From Halosolutus halophilus (lineage in GTDB: Archaea; Halobacteriota; Halobacteria; Halobacteriales; Natrialbaceae), in NCBI RefSeq assembly GCF_022869805.1, contig NZ_CP094974.1, positions 1,798,001 through 1,862,000 on the forward strand: a stretch of DNA of 64,000 nucleotides. Reading direction: 5' to 3'. The notes below the pieces were generated by a model that saw only the letters and a program-made list of their open reading frames with translations, did not search any database and was not told the origin of the DNA. A program made the position numbers and the translations under genes. Positions 26,541 through 36,143 of the stretch are shown here, piece by piece; positions within the stretch are counted from its first letter, which is position 1; each line of letters opens with the position of its first letter.

Positions 26541-28058
26541 GTGACGACGGGACGAGACGACGAACCGGCGATCGTGCTCCGGTACGAGGACGGAACGGTC
26601 CGGATCGACGGGTTCGACCCGGCGCTCGAGTCGGCGATTCGCGAGCGCGTTCCTGACCTCGAGACGGATCCGCGAACGGACGGGTGGCGAGTGCCCGCCT
26701 TCCGGTACGCCGCCCTTCGATCGGCACTGGACGAGGTCGACGCCGCGGTCGCGGATCGCGTGCTCGACCTCGCATCCCTTCCGGACCTCCAGTCGGCGTA
26801 CGAACTCCGGACGTACCAGGAGACGGCACTGTCCGCGTGGTTCGAGACCGATCGGTGGGCTGACGACGCGCTCACGGCCGGTAGCGGTGACACCGCAGCG
26901 AAGGCCGGTAGCGAACCGACCCGTGCCCCCGCGGGCGTGCTCGAGTTACCGACGGGCAGCGGCAAAACCGTGATCGCGATCGGGGCCATCGAACGGCTCT
27001 CCGTCCCGACGCTCGTCGTCGTGCCGACGATCGACCTCCTCGAGCAGTGGGCGCGCGAACTCGACCGGGAGTTCGGCGTTCCCGAATCGAACGCCGATTC
27101 GGGAGTTCGTCGGACGGCTCCGTCGCCCGACGGTGTCGAGGTCGGTCGCTTCGGCGGCGGCGAACAGCGACTCGGCCCCATCACCGTCTCGACGTACGAT
27201 TCGGCCTACCTGAAAGCCGATTCGGTCGGCGATCGGTTCGGCCTCGTCGTCTTCGACGAGGTCCACCACCTCGGCGGCGAAGGCTACCGCGAGATCGCCC
27301 GCCTGCTCGCGGCCCCCGCCCGACTCGGTCTCACCGCCACGTTCGAGCGGCCCGACGGTGCTCACGACGTTATCGAGGATATCGTCGGCCCTCTCATCCA
27401 CCGGGTCGATCCCGACGAACTGGCCGGCACGCACCTGGCACCGTACGACATCAAGCGACTCGAGGTGTCGCTCACACCCTCGGAGCGCGACGAATACGAG
27501 CGAAAGCAGGAGGTCTTTACGGACTATCTCGCCCGCTCGAACATCGACATGCGAAGCGGCTCGGACTACCGGGAACTCGTGAAGCGATCGGGTTCGGACC
27601 CGGCCGCGCGCGAGGCCTTGCTCGCCCGCCAGCGCGCCCGCGAGATCGTGTACGGCAGCGAAGCCAAGATCGACGCCCTCGAGGAGATCCTCGCGGACCA
27701 TCGCGACGATCGCACGATCGTCTTCACTGCGCACAACGACCTCGCGTACGACGTCAGCGAGCGGTTCCTGATCCCGACGATCACCCATCAGACCGGGGCC
27801 GCGGAACGGCGGGAGGTCCTCGAGCGCTTCCGCGAGGGGACCTACACCCGAATCGCGACCTCGAACGTGCTCGACGAGGGGGTCGACGTGCCCGACGCGT
27901 CCGTTGCAGTCGTCCTCTCCGGCAGCGGGAGCGAGCGGGAGTTCACCCAGCGACTCGGCCGGATTCTGCGGCCCACGGACGACGGTCGCCGGGCGCTGCT
28001 GTACGAGGTCGTCACCGCCGACACGTCCGAGGAACGCGTCGCAAAGCGGCGTCGCTGA
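26541..28058 (+). CDS. rad25: XPB/Rad25-type DNA helicase (superfamily 2)
   Basis: A 505-residue archaeal XPB homologue. Motif I is PTGSGKT at residues 137-143, motif II is the DExH box DEVHH at 239-243, motif III is LTATF near 264-268, and motif VI is QRLGRILRP at 470-478. An N-terminal damage-recognition-like domain of about 85 residues precedes the helicase. The start is a GTG at 26541, preceded by a TATA-like ACTATTTGG about 30 nt upstream. It is followed after 152 nt by bax1, its known nuclease partner in archaea. The pair is proposed to act in nucleotide excision repair. Confidence 0.92.
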   Translation: MTTGRDDEPAIVLRYEDGTVRIDGFDPALESAIRERVPDLETDPRTDGWRVPAFRYAALRSALDEVDAAVADRVLDLASLPDLQSAYELRTYQETALSAWFETDRWADDALTAGSGDTAAKAGSEPTRAPAGVLELPTGSGKTVIAIGAIERLSVPTLVVVPTIDLLEQWARELDREFGVPESNADSGVRRTAPSPDGVEVGRFGGGEQRLGPITVSTYDSAYLKADSVGDRFGLVVFDEVHHLGGEGYREIARLLAAPARLGLTATFERPDGAHDVIEDIVGPLIHRVDPDELAGTHLAPYDIKRLEVSLTPSERDEYERKQEVFTDYLARSNIDMRSGSDYRELVKRSGSDPAAREALLARQRAREIVYGSEAKIDALEEILADHRDDRTIVFTAHNDLAYDVSERFLIPTITHQTGAAERREVLERFREGTYTRIATSNVLDEGVDVPDASVAVVLSGSGSEREFTQRLGRILRPTDDGRRALLYEVVTADTSEERVAKRRR

Positions 28059-28210
28059 GCGACCATCGGGACCGATCGGCGGCGGTTCCCCCCGGTGCGA
28101 ATTTATCCGGCCCGATCGCGCGCCCGGGTTCCGCGCCCGTCGGCGACGGTGCCACGCGAGACACCGTTGTGGCGGGGCACTTTTGCCCTCGCGGCCGGAA
28201 GCCGACGTAG

Positions 28211-29791
28211 ATGCTGACGAAGGACCTGCTCCGCGTCTCGCGGGCCGGTGGCGGCTACCGTCCCCAGTTCGCGTCGCGCGAGCACCGCCCGCTCGCCGCC
28301 CGCGTCATCGGTACCTACCAGGGTCACGTCGGCGAGGCGCGAGGGGACCTCGAAACGGCTCTGACCGATCTCGAGCGGGAAGCCGACGACTTCAAACTCG
28401 TCCGCGGGTTCGCTGCCCTCGTCGATCGGGACGCGACGTTCGAGACTGAGTCCCCGATCGACCCCGAGCGCGCTCGGCGGGCCGCCTTCGAAGCCGGCGA
28501 GGCCGTGGGCGTCGTCACCGAGGACGAGCGATCGGCGGCGCTCGCCCGGGCGGGCGCCGCCCTCGATTCCAGCGCAGACGCCGTCGAGCGATCGCTGTAC
28601 GCCGACCTCGAGGAGCGACAGGTGCTCGCCGCCGTTGCGCCACGCTGGGATCCCGACGGGCTGCTCGCCCAGTACAACCTCTCGCTCGCGCAGACGGCCC
28701 TGTTCGACGCGACCGAACTGCGGGTCCGATCGAGCGATCCGAAGGCGCTCGTCTCGGCGATCAAGCGGCTGCGACTGATGTACGAGATCCACAGGCCGGC
28801 CGCCGAGGGGACGGAACCGATCGAACGCGAGGTCGTCGTCACGGGGCCGACCCACCTCTTCCGGGCCACGCGGCGGTACGGCACCCGGTTCGCGCGACTC
28901 CTGCGAACGATCGCGAAGAGCGAGACGTGGCGACTCACGGCGACGATCGACGATCGGGGTACCGAGCGGAGGCTCGAACTGTCCGACGAGGACCCGGTCC
29001 GGGTCCCCGACGCCGAGCCGGTCGCCGACGTCTCGTTCGATAGCAGCGTCGAAGCCGACTTCGCCGCCCGTGTCTCGAACCTGGATCTCGACTGGGAACT
29101 GGTCCGGGAACCCGAACCGCTCGCGACGGGCACGCGCGTGATGATCCCCGACTTCGCGTTCGACTACCGTCCTGCGGGCAGCGCTCGCACGGAGTCGTCG
29201 GTCTCCTCCGAGGGCGGGGACGGGGCCGGGGCCAGCGACTTCCGGGTGTACCTCGAGATCATGGGCTTCTGGACCCCAGAGTACGTCGACAAGAAGCTCT
29301 CTCAGCTCGACGACCTCGAGGACGTCGAACTGCTCGTCGCCGTCGACGAGTCGCTCGGCGTCGGCGAGGAAATCGCCGCCCGCGACTTCCGGGCAATTCC
29401 GTACTCCGGTACCGTCCGGGTGAAAGACGTCGTCGACGTGCTCCAGGAGTACGAGCGCCAGCTGGTCGCCGAGAGTGCCGCCGACCTGCCGGCCGAACTC
29501 CGCCCGGACGCCGACGTCGTCGCGATCGAGTCGCTGGCCGCGAGCCACGGCGTGAGCGAGGACGCGCTCGCGGACGTCGCGTTTCCCGACCACGAGCGGG
29601 TGGGCCGGACGCTCGTTCGTCCCGCAGTACTCGAGGCGCTCGCCGACGAGATCGAAACTGGCCTGTCCCTCGACGAGGCAGAAGAAATCCTCGATCGCTA
29701 CGGTCTCGAGGACGCGAGCGCGGTGCTCTCGCGACTCGGCTACCGCGTCGAGTGGGAGGGCCTCGCCGGCGGAACGATCGTCGAGCGGTGA
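28211..29791 (+). CDS. bax1: Bax1 nuclease (DUF790), partner of XPB
   Basis: A 526-residue DUF790 protein, the family of Bax1 (binds archaeal XPB), a structure-specific endonuclease that cuts DNA opened by XPB. The opening is MLTKDLLRVSRAGGGYRPQF. The nuclease core is visible as the PD...E-x-K arrangement: Asp314 in MIPDFAFDYR, Glu349 in VYLEIMGFW and Lys361/362 in YVDKKLSQL. A low-complexity Ser/Gly insert sits between them. It is next to the XPB gene in the same direction, as in other archaea, which supports a common repair function. Confidence 0.92.
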   Translation: MLTKDLLRVSRAGGGYRPQFASREHRPLAARVIGTYQGHVGEARGDLETALTDLEREADDFKLVRGFAALVDRDATFETESPIDPERARRAAFEAGEAVGVVTEDERSAALARAGAALDSSADAVERSLYADLEERQVLAAVAPRWDPDGLLAQYNLSLAQTALFDATELRVRSSDPKALVSAIKRLRLMYEIHRPAAEGTEPIEREVVVTGPTHLFRATRRYGTRFARLLRTIAKSETWRLTATIDDRGTERRLELSDEDPVRVPDAEPVADVSFDSSVEADFAARVSNLDLDWELVREPEPLATGTRVMIPDFAFDYRPAGSARTESSVSSEGGDGAGASDFRVYLEIMGFWTPEYVDKKLSQLDDLEDVELLVAVDESLGVGEEIAARDFRAIPYSGTVRVKDVVDVLQEYERQLVAESAADLPAELRPDADVVAIESLAASHGVSEDALADVAFPDHERVGRTLVRPAVLEALADEIETGLSLDEAEEILDRYGLEDASAVLSRLGYRVEWEGLAGGTIVER

Positions 29792-29901
29792 TCGAGGCGT
29801 AGACGGGCGTCCGCCGGTTCGGTGCGGTACAGCCCCGCCGTTCGACGGGCGCGGTCAGTGGGAGGGCCTGGAACGATGGTTGATTCGGAGTCTTTCGGCC
29901 G

Positions 29902-30441
29902 TTATAACTCCCGCTGGCGCCCTTTCGGCACCATCGATCGGAGTTCGCCGTGAACGTAGAGGCCGACCCCGAGCGGTTCGCGTTCGCCCGCGACCTCGTG
30001 GGCGGCGATCAGGTAACCCCAGTCGCCGTCCCAGTCGCGTTCCTGGTCCTCGCCGGCCGCGAAGCGCCGTGCCGCGTCCCGATCGAGGTCGATCACGCAG
30101 TCGGTCGCGTGCCGACCGAACCGCTGGGCGAAGTCCGTCGTCGGCTTCCAGTGTTCCTGTCTCGTGCGGAGACAGGTCATCCCGATCGCCTCGATCTCGA
30201 TCGGCGTCGGGGCCGCGCCGCCGTAGATCCAGATCTTGCCCGCACCCTTCTCCCAGAAGGAGTGGTCGTCGAAGGTCTCGGGCGGGATCCCGAACCGATC
30301 GGCGAAGTAGTCGAGGACGGCCTCGCGGCTGACCCGCCCCTCGACGGTTCGGTCCGCGTCCGTGGCGGGGAGGCGATCGAACCGCTGGCCGTCGTTCTGT
30401 GCGAGTTCACGGTCCTCGCCCGGCGTGGCGTCGTCCGTCAT
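29902..30441 (-). CDS. PUA-like protein associated with the RNA methyltransferase
   Basis: A 179-residue protein whose centre (SFWEKGAGKIWIYGGAAPTP, then IEAIGMTCLRTRQEHWKPTT and DFAQRFGRHATDCVIDLDRD) resembles the C-terminal PUA-like RNA-binding domain fused to bacterial RsmF-type m5C methyltransferases. The N-terminal 60 residues are an acidic extension with a helix (REAVLDYFADRFGIPPETFD). Its ATG overlaps the last 4 nt of the methyltransferase gene at 30438-31349, so the two are translationally coupled. It probably helps target that enzyme to RNA. The family call is by pattern and should be confirmed. Confidence 0.72.
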   Translation of the reverse strand: MTDDATPGEDRELAQNDGQRFDRLPATDADRTVEGRVSREAVLDYFADRFGIPPETFDDHSFWEKGAGKIWIYGGAAPTPIEIEAIGMTCLRTRQEHWKPTTDFAQRFGRHATDCVIDLDRDAARRFAAGEDQERDWDGDWGYLIAAHEVAGEREPLGVGLYVHGELRSMVPKGRQREL

Positions 30442-31349
30442 GGAGCGGTCACCTCCAGTTTCGCGACGAAGAATCCGCCGGTGTCGTTCTGGTGCGGGTA
30501 GATCCGGGCGGCCCGTTCGAGGCTCTCGTCGTACGTGTCTTCGTCCCACTCTGTGAGCCCCGGCGAGTACTCTAGTCCGAGGTCGAAGTCGACGACCCGA
30601 CAGGACTCCTCGTCGAGCGCGTGCTGGACGACGGCCTCGTTCTCCTCGGGGGCGAAAGTACAGGTCGAGTAGACGACCGTGCCGCCCTCGCGCGTGGCCT
30701 GAATCGCCCGGCGGATGATGCCCTTTTGAATACCCGCGACGGAAGAGACGTGACCCTCGGACCAGTTGTCGAGCGCGTCCGGGTTCTTCCGGATCGTCCC
30801 CTCGCAGGAACAGGGCGCGTCGACGAGCGTCCGATCGAACGCGTCGAATCCGAACCGATCGAGCGAGTAGTTCCGGGCGTCCGCGTTCGTCACGGCGAGG
30901 CTCGTCGCGCCGAGCCGTTCGGCGTTGAACCGGAGCGCCGAGATGCGCCCGAGATTGTTGTCGTTCGCGACGACCGTCCCGCGGTCGTCCATCAGCGCCG
31001 CCATCTGGGTCGCCTTCCCGCCGGGGGCCGCACAGCAGTCCCAGACTCGTTCGCCGGGCTGGGGGTCGAGGACGACTGGCGGCACGGCCGACACCTCCTC
31101 CTGCCCGTGGGTAAAGCCGTGGAACGAACTCCACGTCGATCCCGGCGAATCGGTCTCGAGTCGCAACACGCGCGGGTTCCAGTCGGCCTGCTCGTAGGCG
31201 ACGCCGTCCTCCGCGAGCGCGTCGAGCGTGCGATCGACCGGGGCCTTGATCGTGTTCGCGCGAACGGCGTTGCCGAGCGGCCGCCGACAGGCCGCGAGAA
31301 ACGCCTCGAAGTCGTCGACGATCGGTCGATACCGCTCGAGTGGCTCCAT
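30438..31349 (-). CDS. RsmB/NOP2/Sun-family RNA m5C methyltransferase
   Basis: A 303-residue SAM-dependent RNA (cytosine-C5) methyltransferase. SAM motif I is VWDCCAAPGGKATQMAALM. Motif IV carries a catalytic cysteine in LVDAPCSCEGTIRKN, and motif VI carries the second cysteine in VVYSTCTFAPEENEAVVQ. The N-terminal RNA-binding part is short, and the usual C-terminal PUA-like domain is absent. That domain appears to be encoded by the overlapping gene at 29902-30441. The start at 31349 was preferred to an upstream basic extension. Targets could be tRNA or rRNA. Confidence 0.9.
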   Translation of the reverse strand: MEPLERYRPIVDDFEAFLAACRRPLGNAVRANTIKAPVDRTLDALAEDGVAYEQADWNPRVLRLETDSPGSTWSSFHGFTHGQEEVSAVPPVVLDPQPGERVWDCCAAPGGKATQMAALMDDRGTVVANDNNLGRISALRFNAERLGATSLAVTNADARNYSLDRFGFDAFDRTLVDAPCSCEGTIRKNPDALDNWSEGHVSSVAGIQKGIIRRAIQATREGGTVVYSTCTFAPEENEAVVQHALDEESCRVVDFDLGLEYSPGLTEWDEDTYDESLERAARIYPHQNDTGGFFVAKLEVTAP

Positions 31350-31471
31350 TACAGTCGGGTTCGAACGGCCGGCGTTTGTGGGTTTCGAAGCACGGCCGGC
31401 TGGCGAATACCCTCGGCTGTCACGAATGCGCCGCCTCAGCATTTATTGCACTGTCCACCGATCGTGTCGAT

Positions 31472-32212
31472 ATGACGGGCATCCAGCTACAGGGACCCGA
31501 GGTGGGCCTCGACGACCCGATCCTGGTCGAGGGCTTTCCGGGCCTCGGACTCGTCGGCAAGATCGCGACCGATCACCTCGTCAGCGAACTCGACATGCGC
31601 CACTACGCGAACGTCGACTGCGAGGGACTGCCACAGGTCGGCGTCTACCGCGGCGGCGATCGAACGGTCCGTCCGCCGGTCCGGATCTACGTCAGCGAGG
31701 AGCACGACCTGCTCGCACTCCAGAGCGACACGCCGATCAGGGCCCAGGCCATCGAGACGGTCGCGGACTGTGTGACGGGGTGGATCGGCTCCCTGGATGC
31801 GACGCCGGTCTACCTCAGCGGCCTGCCCGCGGAGCGAGACGATCGACCCGACGTGTACGGCATCGCGACCGGCGACGCCGGCGACAGGCTCGATCGTCTG
31901 GACATCGACGCCCCGCCGGAAGACGGCGTCGTCACCGGCCCGACGGGAGCACTCATCAATCGTACTGCACAGCGAGGCCACGACAGCGTCGGCCTCGTCG
32001 TCCAGTCGAACCCGCAGTTCCCCGATCCGGAAGCCGCGAGCGTCCTGCTCGAGGACGGCGTCGCCCCGATCGCCGACCTCTCGATCGACGTGGACGCGCT
32101 GATCGATCGGGCCGAGGAAATTAGACAGAAACGGGAGCAACTCGCCCGGCAGATGCAACAGATCGGCCAGGACGAGAGTTCACAGGCCCAGCCGTTGCGA
32201 ATGTACCAGTAA
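31472..32212 (+). CDS. PAC2-family protein (proteasome assembly chaperone-like)
   Basis: A 246-residue protein of the PAC2 family. The opening DDPILVEGFPGLGLVGKIAT is the conserved signature, followed by YANVDCEGLPQVGVYRGG and GVVTGPTGALINRTAQRGHD. The C-terminal 30 residues are a charged helix. Archaeal members are annotated as proteasome-assembly chaperone family (PbaA/PbaB-like), but function in haloarchaea is unproven. A TATA-like ATTTATTGC at 31440-31448 lies about 28 nt before the ATG, suggesting a leaderless message. It is divergent from the methyltransferase gene. Confidence 0.88.
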   Translation: MTGIQLQGPEVGLDDPILVEGFPGLGLVGKIATDHLVSELDMRHYANVDCEGLPQVGVYRGGDRTVRPPVRIYVSEEHDLLALQSDTPIRAQAIETVADCVTGWIGSLDATPVYLSGLPAERDDRPDVYGIATGDAGDRLDRLDIDAPPEDGVVTGPTGALINRTAQRGHDSVGLVVQSNPQFPDPEAASVLLEDGVAPIADLSIDVDALIDRAEEIRQKREQLARQMQQIGQDESSQAQPLRMYQ

Positions 32213-32414
32213 GCGCGACCGTCTTCTGTCGTCGACTGCGTCGACTCGACGAACGGGCGGCGGGTTCACCGTGTCCGTGCGTTCCCGTCGGGCGCCGACG
32301 CCCTCTGGCCGGGACGACCGGGCAAACGGGGCCACCGCGTTCGACCGATCGCAGTTCCACGCGCTGATCCCGAGCGTGTGCGTTTATGGTTGCCTTGGTG
32401 GAACATGACACGCT

Positions 32415-33947
32415 ATGTCGGAGTCACCGCCAACCGTCCGACCGCCGACGCCGGAGGAGATCCGCGAGCTGGCGGCCCACCACCACATCCAGCTCTCGGA
32501 CGCCGAAGTCGACGAATTCGCCGCGGCGATCGAGGAGACGCTCGTCGGGTACGAACGACTCGACGAGCTTTCGGAACCGAAACCGGACGTAACGTACCAC
32601 GATCGAGACCCCGGGTACAGACCGGATCGAGAGGAGGACCCGCTCAACGCGTTCGTCACGAAGTGCGAAGTGGTCGGCGCGGACTCGGGACCCCTCGCGG
32701 GCTACGAGGTCGGACTCAAGGACAGCGTCTCGCTGGCCGGCGTCGAGATGACGCTCGGCTCGAAGCTGTTCGACGGCTACGTCCCGCAGACGGACGCGAC
32801 GATCGTCACCCGACTCCTCGACGCCGGCGCGACGATCACCGGGAAGCTCAACATGGAGGACATGGCGTTCTCGGGGAGCGGCGAACTTTCGGCGACGGGT
32901 CCGGTGCTCAATCCGCGCGACGAGAACCACATCGCCGGAGGCTCCTCGAGCGGGAGCGGTGCAGCCGTCGCCGCCGGTGACGTCGACGTCGCGATCGGCG
33001 GCGACCAGGGAGGCTCGATCCGCATTCCCGCATCCTGGAGCGGCATCGTCGGCCACAAGCCGACGCACGGTCTCGTCCCGTACACGGGCATCGCCGGCCT
33101 GGGTCGCTCGTTCGATCACGCCGGTCCGATGGCGAAGACGGTCGAGGACTGCGCTCGAGTTCTCGAGGTGATCGCCGGAAGAGACGGTCTGGATCCGCGA
33201 CAGGGAGCGGTGGAGACGCAGCCCTACACCGATCGCGTCGGGAGCGCCCCCGATCCCGCCGACGTGACCGTCGGCGTTCTCGAGGAAGGGTTCGGTCGCG
33301 AAGAGAGCGACGACGGCGTCGACGAGACGGTCGGAGAGGCCCTCGACGCGTTCGCAGACGAAGGCGCCGACGTCCGGGAGGTTTCGATCCCGCTGCACCT
33401 CGACGGTCTCGTCATCTGGAACGCGATCGCCGTCGAGGGGACGACCGCGACGATCGAGTCGGAGTGCGTCGGTCACTTCGGAAACGGGTTCTACGACACG
33501 CAACTGGCCGATGCCTTCGGCCGCGCCCGCCGATCGCAGGGATCGGACTACCTCACGACGCTCAAACTGACGCTCGTGCTCGGCCAGTACCTCTCGGAGC
33601 AGTACCGGGGCCGGTATTACGCGAAGGGACAGAACCTGAGCCGCAAACTCGCCGCAGAGTACGACGACGCCCTCGAGGACGTCGACGTGCTCGCTCTGCC
33701 GACGACGCCGCAGACGGCCCACGAAGTGACGCCGGATCTGACCCGCCTCGAGGCGATCGATCGCGCGCTCAATATGCTCGAGAACACGGCGCCGTTCGAC
33801 GTCACCGGCCACCCGGCGCTCTCGATTCCCGCCGGAACCGCCGACGGACTCCCCGTCGGATTGATGCTGGTCGGCGAGCGGTTCGACGACGCGACGGTCC
33901 TGGAGAGCGCGCGAGCGTTCGAACGGAGCGTCGCGCCCGAACTGTGA
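32415..33947 (+). CDS. amidase (amidase-signature family)
   Basis: A 510-residue amidohydrolase with the Ser-cisSer-Lys triad. The Lys is in YEVGLKDSVSLAGVEM, the cis-Ser is in GGSSSGSGAAVAAGDVDVAI, and the nucleophile Ser is in GGDQGGSIRIPASWSGIVGH. It carries an N-terminal 60-residue helical extension (PPTPEEIRELAAHHHIQLSD) like that of enantioselective nitrile-pathway amidases from Rhodococcus. It does not look like GatA, because no GatB/C neighbours exist. Substrate unknown. It is preceded by a 202-bp gap with no other feature. Confidence 0.9.
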   Translation: MSESPPTVRPPTPEEIRELAAHHHIQLSDAEVDEFAAAIEETLVGYERLDELSEPKPDVTYHDRDPGYRPDREEDPLNAFVTKCEVVGADSGPLAGYEVGLKDSVSLAGVEMTLGSKLFDGYVPQTDATIVTRLLDAGATITGKLNMEDMAFSGSGELSATGPVLNPRDENHIAGGSSSGSGAAVAAGDVDVAIGGDQGGSIRIPASWSGIVGHKPTHGLVPYTGIAGLGRSFDHAGPMAKTVEDCARVLEVIAGRDGLDPRQGAVETQPYTDRVGSAPDPADVTVGVLEEGFGREESDDGVDETVGEALDAFADEGADVREVSIPLHLDGLVIWNAIAVEGTTATIESECVGHFGNGFYDTQLADAFGRARRSQGSDYLTTLKLTLVLGQYLSEQYRGRYYAKGQNLSRKLAAEYDDALEDVDVLALPTTPQTAHEVTPDLTRLEAIDRALNMLENTAPFDVTGHPALSIPAGTADGLPVGLMLVGERFDDATVLESARAFERSVAPEL

Positions 33948-34115
33948 GCCGATCGGCTGAAAGTCACTGCACCGCCGATCGCGGGATGGAACCGCGATCG
34001 ATCGGAGAATCGCTCTGGCAGTCCGGACGAGTCGTCCGGTTCCCGGTCCGGGAACCGGCCACCGTCAGCTTCCGCTTTCGCAACCCCTTTTCGCGTCGTG
34101 GCCCACCCTCTGGAC

Positions 34116-34946
34116 ATGAGCCAAGAGATTTCTCCGGCGACCTGTCCAACCGCGAACGGAATTCCGATGCTCGGTCTCGGCACGTGGCAAAACACCGACC
34201 CCGACGAGTGCGCCGAGAGCGTCCGGACGGCCCTCGAGATGGGGTATCGACACGTCGACACCGCACAGGCCTACGAGAACGAGGCCGAGGTCGGTGCGGG
34301 CCTCGCACGGGCCGACGTCGATCGGGAGGACGTCTTCCTCGCCACGAAAATCTGGATCTCGAACCTCGCGCACGACGACGTCCTCGAGACGGCTCGGGAG
34401 AGCCTCGATCGGCTCGGCGTCGACTACTTCGACCTGCTGTACGTCCACTGGCCCGCCCGGACGTACGAGCCCGAAGAAACCCTCTCGGCCTTCTCGAAAC
34501 TGTACGACGAGGGGCTGATCCGGAACGTCGGGGTCAGTAACTTCCTGCCCGAGCAACTCGAAGAGGCGATCGACGTCTGTGACGCACCGATTCTGGCGAA
34601 CCAGGTCGAACTCCACCCGATGCTTCCCCAGCCCGATCTCCGGGAGGCCTGCGAGCGTCACGACGTCGAGGTCGTCGCCTACTCTCCGCTCGCCCGCGGC
34701 GCGGTCTTCGACCGGCCGGAGATTCAGGCGATCGCCGACAAACACGACGCCAGCGAGGCGCAGGTCAGTCTCGCCTGGCTCCGCGAGAAGGGCGTCACCG
34801 CGATCCCGAAGGCGACCGGCGAGGCACACATTCGTGACAACTGGGAGTCACTCGCCGTCGAGCTAGATGAAGCGGATATCGACGCGATCGACGCGATCGA
34901 GGAGACGAATCGCGAGGTCGATCCGGGCTTCGCGCCGTGGAACTGA
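34116..34946 (+). CDS. aldo/keto reductase
   Basis: A 276-residue AKR-superfamily enzyme. Features are GLGTWQNTDPDECAESVRTA, GYRHVDTAQAYENEAEVGAG (catalytic Asp, Tyr), the Lys of FLATKIWISN, the His of YVHWPARTYEPEETLSAFSK, GVSNFLPEQLEEAI and AIPKATGEAH. It is more similar to the 3979-4818 protein than to other proteins in the window, suggesting paralogues. The ATG at 34116 is preferred to one 18 nt upstream. Confidence 0.9.
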   Translation: MSQEISPATCPTANGIPMLGLGTWQNTDPDECAESVRTALEMGYRHVDTAQAYENEAEVGAGLARADVDREDVFLATKIWISNLAHDDVLETARESLDRLGVDYFDLLYVHWPARTYEPEETLSAFSKLYDEGLIRNVGVSNFLPEQLEEAIDVCDAPILANQVELHPMLPQPDLREACERHDVEVVAYSPLARGAVFDRPEIQAIADKHDASEAQVSLAWLREKGVTAIPKATGEAHIRDNWESLAVELDEADIDAIDAIEETNREVDPGFAPWN

Positions 34947-35017
34947 CGGCCCCGTAACCTATCGCTCGGGAAGAAAAATCAGGAACGTTTACGGTACATC
35001 GGCTTTTTGGCTCGCGT

Positions 35018-35788
35018 ATGTCCACCCGTTCACGACGCGGTGGCGGTGGTGGCATGGTCGGCGCGATCAGGGCCGACCTCCAGCGGTTACACGGTGCCTG
35101 GATGGAACTCGTCTTTCCACGCCAGCGTGGCCGCGGCCACTCCGTCATGGGGAAGTGGAAGCCCGAGACGGTCCCGCAGAAAGTCGGCTATCACGGTTGG
35201 AGCGCGCTCGGGAAGATCGGCCTGGTGCTTCTCTACCCGCTCACCGTCATCGGACTCGCGACCCGCTACTACGCGGCGAAACTCGACTCGACCAGGACCA
35301 GACTGGGCATCGTCGGCGTCACGGGCGTCGCGCTGCTCGGCTGGGGACTGCTGACGATCGCCTGGGGTGCGATGTCGTACATGGAACAGGTCGACATCCC
35401 CCTGGACGCGGTTCTCGCAGTTGCGGCGGCGAGCGTCGTCGCGACGGTTTCGACGGCGATCGCCGCGACGTTCTCGAAGGTCGGCGGTCGTGGCGTGACG
35501 GTCGCCCTCGCGTACCCATTCGCGATGACGGCGCTATTTCTCCCGCCGGTCGTCGCCGCCCTCGTGACGCCGTCGCTGCATCCCTACGTCCTCGATCCCA
35601 GCTACGAGTTCGCCGTCTGGGTGCTCGACAACGTCCTGTTCGTCGGTAACATAAACGGGTACCTCCGGGCGAATTTCCAGCTCGAGGGCGCCGCCTACGC
35701 GGGAATGTGGCTCGGCATCTCGATCCCGCTGGGCTGGTTCCTCGGGAGCGTCGTCGCGCTGGCGAACCTGGCTCGCCCGTCCGAATAA
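35018..35788 (+). CDS. conserved haloarchaeal multi-pass membrane protein
   Basis: A 256-residue protein with an Arg/Gly-rich N-terminus and a conserved-looking soluble segment (residues 15-70, with RGHSVMGKWKPETVPQKVGY). Five or so hydrophobic segments follow between residues 65 and 250. No enzymatic motif or named family is recognised. A TATA-like AGAAAAATC lies in the AT-richer stretch near 34972. Confidence 0.68.
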   Translation: MSTRSRRGGGGGMVGAIRADLQRLHGAWMELVFPRQRGRGHSVMGKWKPETVPQKVGYHGWSALGKIGLVLLYPLTVIGLATRYYAAKLDSTRTRLGIVGVTGVALLGWGLLTIAWGAMSYMEQVDIPLDAVLAVAAASVVATVSTAIAATFSKVGGRGVTVALAYPFAMTALFLPPVVAALVTPSLHPYVLDPSYEFAVWVLDNVLFVGNINGYLRANFQLEGAAYAGMWLGISIPLGWFLGSVVALANLARPSE

Positions 35789-35892
35789 GCGATCCACGGC
35801 GGGCAGCCGCCGAATTTTCGCGTTCGATCGCCCGACGCGAGCGGACTGCCGATTCCCGGGACCATTAGGTACCCGCATCCCAACGGACACGC

Positions 35893-36084
35893 ATGGAATT
35901 CGACCTTCCGAAGACTGCGATCGCGTTCATCGTCGTGATCGGCCTCGGGATCGGCGGCTTGCTCGCCGCACCCGTGATGAGTATGGAGACCGTGCTGACG
36001 ATGGTCGCACCGTCGATGATCGCGTTCGGGTTGATCATGCTGGTCATCGGTGTCAAGCACGGCGAGTACCGCGCGCTGCACTGA
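35893..36084 (+). CDS. small two-helix membrane protein
   Basis: A 63-residue protein with two hydrophobic segments (IAFIVVIGLGIGGLLAAPVM and MVAPSMIAFGLIMLVIGVKH) and a short charged tail (GEYRALH). Composition and length match a family of conserved small haloarchaeal membrane proteins of unknown function. Confidence 0.65.
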   Translation: MEFDLPKTAIAFIVVIGLGIGGLLAAPVMSMETVLTMVAPSMIAFGLIMLVIGVKHGEYRALH

Positions 36085-36143
36085 GCGGGCCTCCGATACT
36101 GCCGTGCGACGAACAGCCGTCGATGGACCGGCGGCGCCAGGAG

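Noticed and set aside
28103-29593. A 496-codon minus-strand open frame
   Set aside because: It is the antisense shadow of the Bax1 gene; high GC produces long open antisense frames, and it lacks any domain.
32424-33812. A 462-codon minus-strand frame
   Set aside because: Antisense to the amidase with its full signature residues; Arg/Val-rich composition is typical of a shadow.
32415-33947. GatA subunit of an amidotransferase
   Set aside because: The N-terminal helical extension and lack of GatB/GatC neighbours fit a stand-alone amidase better.
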